DNA from: Ignavibacteriota bacterium
Lineage (GTDB): Bacteria; Bacteroidota; Ignavibacteria; Ignavibacteriales; Ignavibacteriaceae
DNA length: 64,000 bases
Direction: 5' to 3'
NCBI GenBank assembly: GCA_013285425.1
Contig: CP053447.1
Span: forward strand, 2,734,001 to 2,798,000
Both the position numbers and the translations under genes were made by a program. This document shows, piece after piece, positions 58,158 through 64,000 of the stretch; within the stretch, counting starts at the first letter, position 1; the number at the start of each line of letters is the position of its first letter. A model generated the notes under the pieces. That model ran no database searches. It was not told where the DNA came from and saw only the letters and a list, made by a program, of their open reading frames with translations.

Positions 58158-58270
58158 AATTTTTATGGAGGCGATCGTTCATCTGGAAAAATAAGATTCA
58201 TTTTCTTTACTCCTCTTTTGTTATTGAGTCCAGACCTGCTTTTCATATTTAAGCAGACAGTAAAAATTAG

Positions 58271-60833
58271 TTACTTAATTAGTGTTATTTTTTTTGTTGC
58301 CGTGTATCCGCTTTTTGTTGACATTTGATAAAAATATATGCCCGAAGCATAATTACTTAGATTAATATCTATTTTATATATACCCTTATCCTTTTCTTCA
58401 TTCAGTATATCTTTTATCTTCTCACCAGCTATTGAAAATAACTCCATTTTAATCTCTGTTTTTTGAGGAATAGAAAAAGTAATTGTTGTAGTTGGATTAG
58501 CTGGGTTTGGATAATTTTGAAACAAAGAATAATTATTTATGTAAATATCTATTGTTACGATCTCGGAAAACTCATAGCTACCATTGTAATCTATCTGTTT
58601 TAACTTATAATAAAACCTATCTCCTGATAATTCTGTATCATTGAAACTATAATTTGATTGTGAAGAAGTAGAACCATTACCCGAAACGAATCCAATGATT
58701 TCCCAATTTGTTAAATTTTTTGAACGCAAAATTTCAAACCCATAATTATTAATTTCAGTTGCTGTTATCCATTTAAGTAATATTTTATTCTCTATTTGTT
58801 CAGCGGAGAAATTAATAAGTTCTACGGGTATTAATGAAGTGTCTATATACCTTATTATATAGCCTAGAGGACCTACACCATAAGCCAAGTAAATTTTAGG
58901 AGCGTGCAAAGCTGTAAAGTAACTTCCAACCTGCTCTGTTATGTTTTGCCAAACCTGCCCTGTGTCAACCGATTCATAAATGTTAGTACCAGTTATAATA
59001 AAATGATTATTTGAGATTGTCTCAAAATTTCTGCTGTAAGTGTAAATCTGAGGGTCTTGTATCCATTCATTTCCACCATCAACTGTATAATAGAGTTTAT
59101 TTCCTACAATTATCCAACCTTTTAAGTAATTATAAAAATAAACATCATCGCTTAACCAAATATTTGTATTAATTTGTTGAATCCAATTTTCACCACCATT
59201 AGTTGTTTTAAATGGCCACTGTGCACCATTTGCTGTCCATCCATATAAAGAATCAATAAAATAGATGCTTCTAAAAATAACAGATATCCCCGCGTTCAAC
59301 TGGGCAAACCAGTTCTCACCGGCATCTGTGGTTTTCAGTATTCCGCCTCTTGTTGTTACTGCCCAGCCGGTTGTTGGGTTTATAAAGAAAAACCTGTTTA
59401 TTAAACCTATTGTGTCTGTAAGCCCGGTTCTGTTTACAATGTACCAGCTTTCTCCTGCATCTGTTGTCTTTATTATTCTTGCAGGTGCGCTTCCTGCAAA
59501 GCCTGTTAAGCTGTCTGTAAAGTATATGCTTCTTAATGAGGAGGTAAATACCTGCGAGGGGAAGTTTGGCAAGCCAAACCAGGTTAATCCGCCATCTGTG
59601 GTTTTGTATAATGGTCCGCCTGTATATCTTCCATCTGCTGCATAGCCTGTCAGCTCACCTGTAAAGAAAACATCAACAAAGTTTGCATTTAGGAATAATC
59701 CTTCCCAGTTATCATATCCGTTTGTTGTTTTGGCTATCCATAAATTGCTTCCCACTGAGTAACCAATTCCACCTGGCAGCAGTTCAAGTTCCCATTCGCT
59801 TAAGTTTGGAGAAGGCGGGGCAAACCAGGTTGCACCTCTGTTTGTGGTTTTTCTTATTCCCCAGCTTTCTGCCTGGTAAATACCGATTGTATAACCTGTA
59901 TTTGTGTCAATAAACTTTATACTGTTAAGCTCATCGTGCTGCAGGCGGTTGTTTTGTATCCACGTTACTCCTCCATCACTGCTGTAAACATTCTTTCCGT
60001 TTGCACCGGCAGTAATAATATGCAGTGAATCAATTATATCAATGGCATACAAGTCGCTCGCATCGCCTGCTTGGTGCACTGTCCAGGTGTTTCCCCCATC
60101 GGTTGTCTTTAATACTTTTCCCCCTCCGCAGGCAATCATTCCATTGCTTTCATCTATAAAATCCAAAGCCCAGTAGTATGCATTTAGCCCTGTGTTAACC
60201 GGCTGCCAGGTTAAACCTGCATCTGTGGTTTTAAGCAAAGTTTGGTTTAGTCCGCAAACAAAACCAAGAGTATCATTCAGCATTTTATGCTCCCCATAAA
60301 TCTATTCCGCTTCCTACTCCGCTTACTACCTGCGTAAATGTTTCACCTCCATCGATAGAGCGGAGAATTATCCCATCATAACCAGTTGCTACTACTATTT
60401 GTCCATTAAAGGAATGAACTTTAAGAAGAAGTGTTGTTGTGTTTGTTTCTGAAATTGTCCAGTCCTCTCCGCCATTAATAGTTTTTATTAAAGCACCTAA
60501 ATTTCCAACTGCCCATCCTGTATCAGGATTGATGAATTGAACACCAAAATATGTTACTCTTGGTATCCGGGGATGAAGTTCTGTCCAGATGCCTGTGCTT
60601 TCTAAAGGAAACGAGTTTCTTTTTTCTTCATTAAGGTTTTTGCCCGCATACTTTTGCTCATAGCTTTGATAACCTGACTGCAGCTCTATACCTCTTCGAT
60701 ATTGAGTTAGTATAGTGGAATCTTGCTGAGCAAATAAATCCTGATAAGTTAATAGTAAAAGAAATAATAGTATAATTACTATTTTACAATATGAGCAGTT
60801 GAAATAAGTTTTAGATAATATGTCTAATATCAT
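58271..60833 (-). pseudogene. YCF48/Asp-box T9SS cargo split by a frame-disrupting change
   Basis: This paralogue of the 52958-55522 gene has the same length (2563 bases, one more than a multiple of three). The N-terminal frame (60285-60833, 182 residues) ends in TAA after GSGIDLWGA; a second frame starts with ATG at 60283 (670 residues, to 58271). The intact copy reads GTACAAATG where this one reads GCATAAAATG, so one extra base and three changes cause the break. The rest contains the Asp-box propeller; after codon 553 it differs from the other copy and ends with a distinct sorting domain (NYPNPANPTTTI, SGIYFYQM). The Shine-Dalgarno is intact, and the TAAAATG overlap could allow re-initiation, but the second part would lack a signal peptide. 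An assembly or base-calling error is also possible. Confidence 0.82.
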
Positions 60834-61185
60834 AACACCCTCCGCATAATTTAATTAACAGCAATTTTTATGCTGTAAAAATAGCTGTAAAAAAAAAAAC
60901 AAAAACAAAGCCAAACAAAATATGCCGGTAAAAAAGTTTTTATAAATTGGTAAGTGTTGTATGTGAAGTAATATATTTTTACAAAAACTTTTAAGTTAAT
61001 GTAAGCTAAATAATCGTTGGTAAAAATACTTTTAGATTTACTGCTTAATCAGAAATAATTTTGTTTTATAAAATAAAAACAGGCGATCCGAAGACCGCCT
61101 GTTAAATGCTGAATGCAGAATGCTTAATCTCCAGTGTTTTGAATAAGCTTATCAGTTACTGAACATTTATAAGTATAGATGATCA
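60834..61185 (-). promoter_or_regulatory. Promoter/5' region of the split YCF48 gene (repeat of 55523-55874)
   Basis: Matches the spacer upstream of the intact paralogue except for two bases (GCAT in place of GTAC near 60843) close to the Shine-Dalgarno. It contains the terminator of the upstream gene. No gene. Confidence 0.55.
61078..61103 (-). terminator. Terminator of the Asp-box repeat cargo gene, copy C
   Basis: Third copy of the AACAGGCG hairpin with its minus-strand T-run, 83 bases after the stop at 61186. Confidence 0.88.
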
Positions 61186-63632
61186 TTACTTTAACAGTAT
61201 CATCTTCTTTGATGAAATAAATTCACCAGCTTGAATACTGTATATATAAATTCCACTTGGTAGTTCACTTGCGTTAAATTCAACTTCGTAATTTCCTGCT
61301 GGTTTTATTTCATTAACAAGCGTTCTTACTTCTTCGCCGAGTGAGTTAAATATTTTAAGTGATACTCTTCCTTCATCTTTTAATGAATATTTTATTATTG
61401 TAGACGGATTAAAGGGATTCGGGTGGTTTTGGGAAAGAGAATATTCAATGGGTATTTCGTCTTCTTTCTCTACTTGAACTACAATAACCCTAAATGACCA
61501 CGGCAAAGTGAAATCACTCCATCCTGCTCCATTCTTTGCTCTCACTCTCCACCAAAAGGTTGTATTCGAAGCTAAGAGCTTGATGATAATGCTGGTATCG
61601 GTAATAGTTGAATCAATAAAAAGGTTTGTAGTAAATAGTGAATCTGTTGCATATTCAAACCAGTAATTAATGACTGCAGGAGTACTTGATGTCCACGTAC
61701 AAATTATACTGTCTGCATTAACTAAACTCCCGTTTTCAGGTGAAACTAAAATTGGCTGTTTCGGTAATGGCAAAGTAGAATTCAAACTCCGGGAAACACC
61801 ACTTCCCGCAGTACCCGCAAAAATATACCCATTTGAATTCAGTGCCAGGGAAGGAATATTAGTGTTTGTCAATCCATCATTAATTTCAACCCAACTCCCG
61901 CCATTATCAGTTGATAGATAAACCCCAATACTAGTTCCTGCATAAATTTGATCATCCGGGTTGATAACTAATGACCGAGTGGTTGCATTAAAAAAGTTAT
62001 GACTAACCTTGATCCAGATTGCGCCATTATCTGTAGAGCGTAAAATGCCACTATTAGTTCCGGCAAAAATATGGTCGTCCGAGTTAACTGCTAATGTTTG
62101 TACAATGGTTGTAGGACTAGGAGGAGGTATTGGACCTACATATAATTGTGTCCAATTAACACCATTATCTGTAGAACGCCAAATGGTGTTGTATGTCCCG
62201 GCAAAAATGTGGTCGTCTGAGTTAATCACAAGTGAAAAAATAGCACTTCCCGATAATCCTAAGTGAGACCAGCTTTCACCATTATTTGTAGAACGGAAAA
62301 CACCATTAACTGGAGTATTAGTATTTGCTCCTGCAAAAATGTGTCCACTCGAGTTTATTGCTAATGACCTGATATCCCCGCTTTCTAAGCCATTACTAAC
62401 TTTAATCCAATTTTCTCCATCATCTGTTGAGCGAAAAACACCATTGTATGTTCCAGCAAAAATATGATTGTTTGCATTGAATGCTAAAGAGTATAAACTT
62501 AATGAAGTTAATCCATTGCTTTTAAGTGTCCAATTCTCTCCATTATCAATTGAGCGAGAAATACCACCAGACCAAATAGCAGCAAATATGTTGTTATTAG
62601 TGTTTATGCCTAATGCACTGATATAAGTATTCAATAACCCGTTATTAACCTCATTCCAGAATTCTCCGTTGTTTATTGATCGAAATATCCCAAAATTAGT
62701 TCCGGCAAAAACATGATTATTTGAGTTTATTGCAAGAGAAAGACTAAGCGACCTTTCAGTAAGTCCATTATTTACTTCAATCCAATTTTCACCGTTATCA
62801 GTTGACCTAAAAATACTAGAGTAATTTTCGAAAATTGAATGAGTTCCGGCAAAAATATGATTATTTGAATTTATTACTAGTGAAAGAATACTAGTAATAT
62901 GGTTCAGTGACCCGCTAAATTTTTGAATCCAATTGTCTCCGTTGTTTGTTGTGCGAAAAATTCCGTCTGAAGTTCCTATAAAGATATGATTGTTTGAATT
63001 AATCGAGAACGACATAATAACATATCCATTACCCGTAAGTCCATTATTTTTTTGTATCCAATTTTCTCCATTATCTGTTGATCGCAAAACTCCACTTCCC
63101 TCTGTTCCTGCAAAAATGTGATTGTTAGAACTTATTGCTAAAGCATTAACAGAAGTATTTGCAGGGATTCCATTATTTATTTGTATCCAATTTTCTCCAT
63201 TATCTGTTGATCGCAAAACTCCACCTCCCTCTGTTCCTGCAAAATGTGATTGTTAGAACTTATTGCTAAAGCATTTACAGAAGTATTTGCAGGAATTCCA
63301 TTATTTATTTGTATCCAATTCTCTCCATTATCAGTAGAACGGAAAACTCCATTCTGATAAGTTCCGACAAAAATATGATTACTCGAATTAATAGTGATTG
63401 AATAAATTCTAGAAGCAGTTAATCCATTATTTTTCGGGATCCAATTTTCTCCATTATCTGTTGAACGGAATACTCCACGATACTGACTTCCAGCAAATAT
63501 ATGCCCACTTGAATTAATAGCTAAATCATAAACTAAACCGCCATAAGGACCATTAGTTTGTTCCCAAAAATCTTGAGGGTATAATTGTATTGTATACTGA
63601 GATATAAAAAGAATAAACCAAAATATTCTCAT
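61186..63632 (-). pseudogene. Asp-box repeat T9SS cargo with a one-base frameshift
   Basis: This would encode 815 residues if one base were restored. The 5' frame (63177-63632) has a signal peptide (MRIFWFILFISQYTIQLYPQ) and the first propeller units, then runs out of frame at NNHI; the 3' frame (61186-63216) carries the rest. Units of about 43 residues with NSNNHIFAGT and FRSTDNGENWIQ recur about a dozen times. A fibronectin-like domain (about 610-720: PILVSPENGSLVN, FWWRVRAKNGAGW) and a sorting domain (NHPNPFNPSTII) follow. The break is in an A-run at 63241-63244 (four A where all neighbouring units have five), and that unit is 128 rather than 129 bases. The ATG overlaps the stop of the upstream gene. 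It could be a slippage-prone site, a true pseudogene or a sequencing error. Confidence 0.85.
63051..63317 (-). repeat. Near-identical tandem Asp-box units
   Basis: Two consecutive units beginning TTTGTATCCA at 63051 and 63180 (period 129) are almost identical in DNA, differing in a few bases; the next begins at 63308 (period 128). The other units of the gene are clearly more diverged, so this pair is a recent tandem duplication. Confidence 0.9.
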
Positions 63633-64000
63633 TTTATCACCACCATTTTTTTAGTAGCTATGAATGAACCGGCTTGAAGCTGGTAGAAATAAATTCCACT
63701 TGGTAGTTCACTTGCGTTAAATTCAAAATTGTAATTTCCTGCTGGTTTTATTTCATTAACAAGCGTTCTTACTTCTTCGCCGAGTGAGTTAAATATTTTA
63801 AGTGATACTCTTCCTTCATCTTTTAATGAATATTTTATTATTGTAGACGGATTAAAGGGATTCGGGTAGTTCTGTTCAAGTGAATATTCAAGCGGCAGGT
63901 TAACTACAACATTTACTTCATTTGAGTATTTAAAAGTACCGTCATAATCTAACTGCTTTAATCTGTAATTATATTTTCCTTCACTCAATTTAGAATCTGT
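63629..64000 (-). CDS. T9SS cargo, C-terminal end (partial)
   Basis: The frame is open to the right edge of the window. What is visible is the end of a linker domain (SEGKYNYRLKQLDYDGTFKY) and a complete type A sorting domain (NYPNPFNPSTIIKYS, GEEVRTLVNEIKPAGNY, SGIYFYQL, KKMVVIK). The central part of this domain is nearly identical in DNA to those of the genes at 55875 and 61186, while the last 25 codons differ (FYQLQAGSFIATKK instead of YIYSIQAGEFISSKK). The stop overlaps the next ATG (ATGA), so the two genes are translationally coupled. The cargo part lies outside the window. Confidence 0.88.
   Translation of the reverse strand, partial: TDSKLSEGKYNYRLKQLDYDGTFKYSNEVNVVVNLPLEYSLEQNYPNPFNPSTIIKYSLKDEGRVSLKIFNSLGEEVRTLVNEIKPAGNYNFEFNASELPSGIYFYQLQAGSFIATKKMVVIK

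Larger units (their letters stand above)
59173..61404 (-). repeat. 2.2-kb segmental direct repeat, copy 2
   Basis: Second copy of the block at 53863-56093. Both edges lie inside coding sequence: one within the propeller at the codons for NWIQQ, the other within the sorting domain at the codons around NPSTIIKYS, so both flanking genes are chimeras. Confidence 0.93.

Noticed and set aside
61186..63632. Regular 129-base repeats as a CRISPR array
   Set aside because: The units are coding Asp-box repeats with no short conserved repeat/spacer pattern and no cas genes nearby.

Overview
The window comes from a low-GC Gram-negative bacterium that most resembles the Ignavibacteria/Chlorobi-Bacteroidota branch. 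The reasons are a type IX secretion (T9SS) cargo complement with C-terminal sorting domains carrying the N-Y-P-N-P-F-N-P motif, a PorV-like barrel, a TonB-dependent receptor with a carboxypeptidase-like regulatory domain, and AT-rich intergenic DNA with a few TAnnTTTG-like boxes. No phage, integrase, transposase, tRNA, rRNA or CRISPR array was seen. All family names come from reading motifs; no database search was run.

Layout. 1-4.0 kb: the end of topA, then lgt, then a zinc/manganese-type ABC uptake operon (lipoprotein, ATPase, permease). 4.4-13.7 kb: two giant hybrid sensor kinases, each with seven PAS domains, a histidine kinase core and a receiver, but with different N-terminal sensors. 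13.9-20.5 kb: an HDOD protein, CheW and two chemoreceptors whose signalling ends and terminators look homogenised. 20.6-25.2 kb: Xaa-Pro aminopeptidase, an indolepyruvate:ferredoxin oxidoreductase pair (iorA-iorB) and a methyltransferase.

25.5-43 kb is mostly cell-envelope material on the + strand: a T9SS cargo with an internal near-identical duplication, a TonB-dependent receptor, a 1035-residue exported protein with one CxxCH haem motif, a PorV-like barrel, a TolB-like propeller, a second barrel, a small 4-TM protein, an NHL propeller, a ChaN-like/PDZ protein and an M1-M28-PDZ peptidase fusion. 43-52.8 kb: a membrane glycosyltransferase, a pirin, a membrane metallophosphoesterase, T9SS cargo genes and a DUF5522-type small protein.

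52.9-64 kb is an array of minus-strand T9SS cargo genes (YCF48/Asp-box propellers and a TIGR03790-type protein). It is built from re-used segments. A block of about 2.2 kb covers the sorting domain of one gene, its terminator, the promoter region of the next gene and that gene's N-terminal two thirds, and it is present twice. Two genes in this array are broken by single-base changes. A separate 220-bp direct repeat brackets another cargo gene at 48.1-51.6 kb. Taken together, these suggest that the sorting-domain/terminator/promoter junction acts as a recombination module that swaps surface-protein cargo while keeping expression and secretion signals. This is the most unusual feature of the window; assembly error in repeats must be excluded first.
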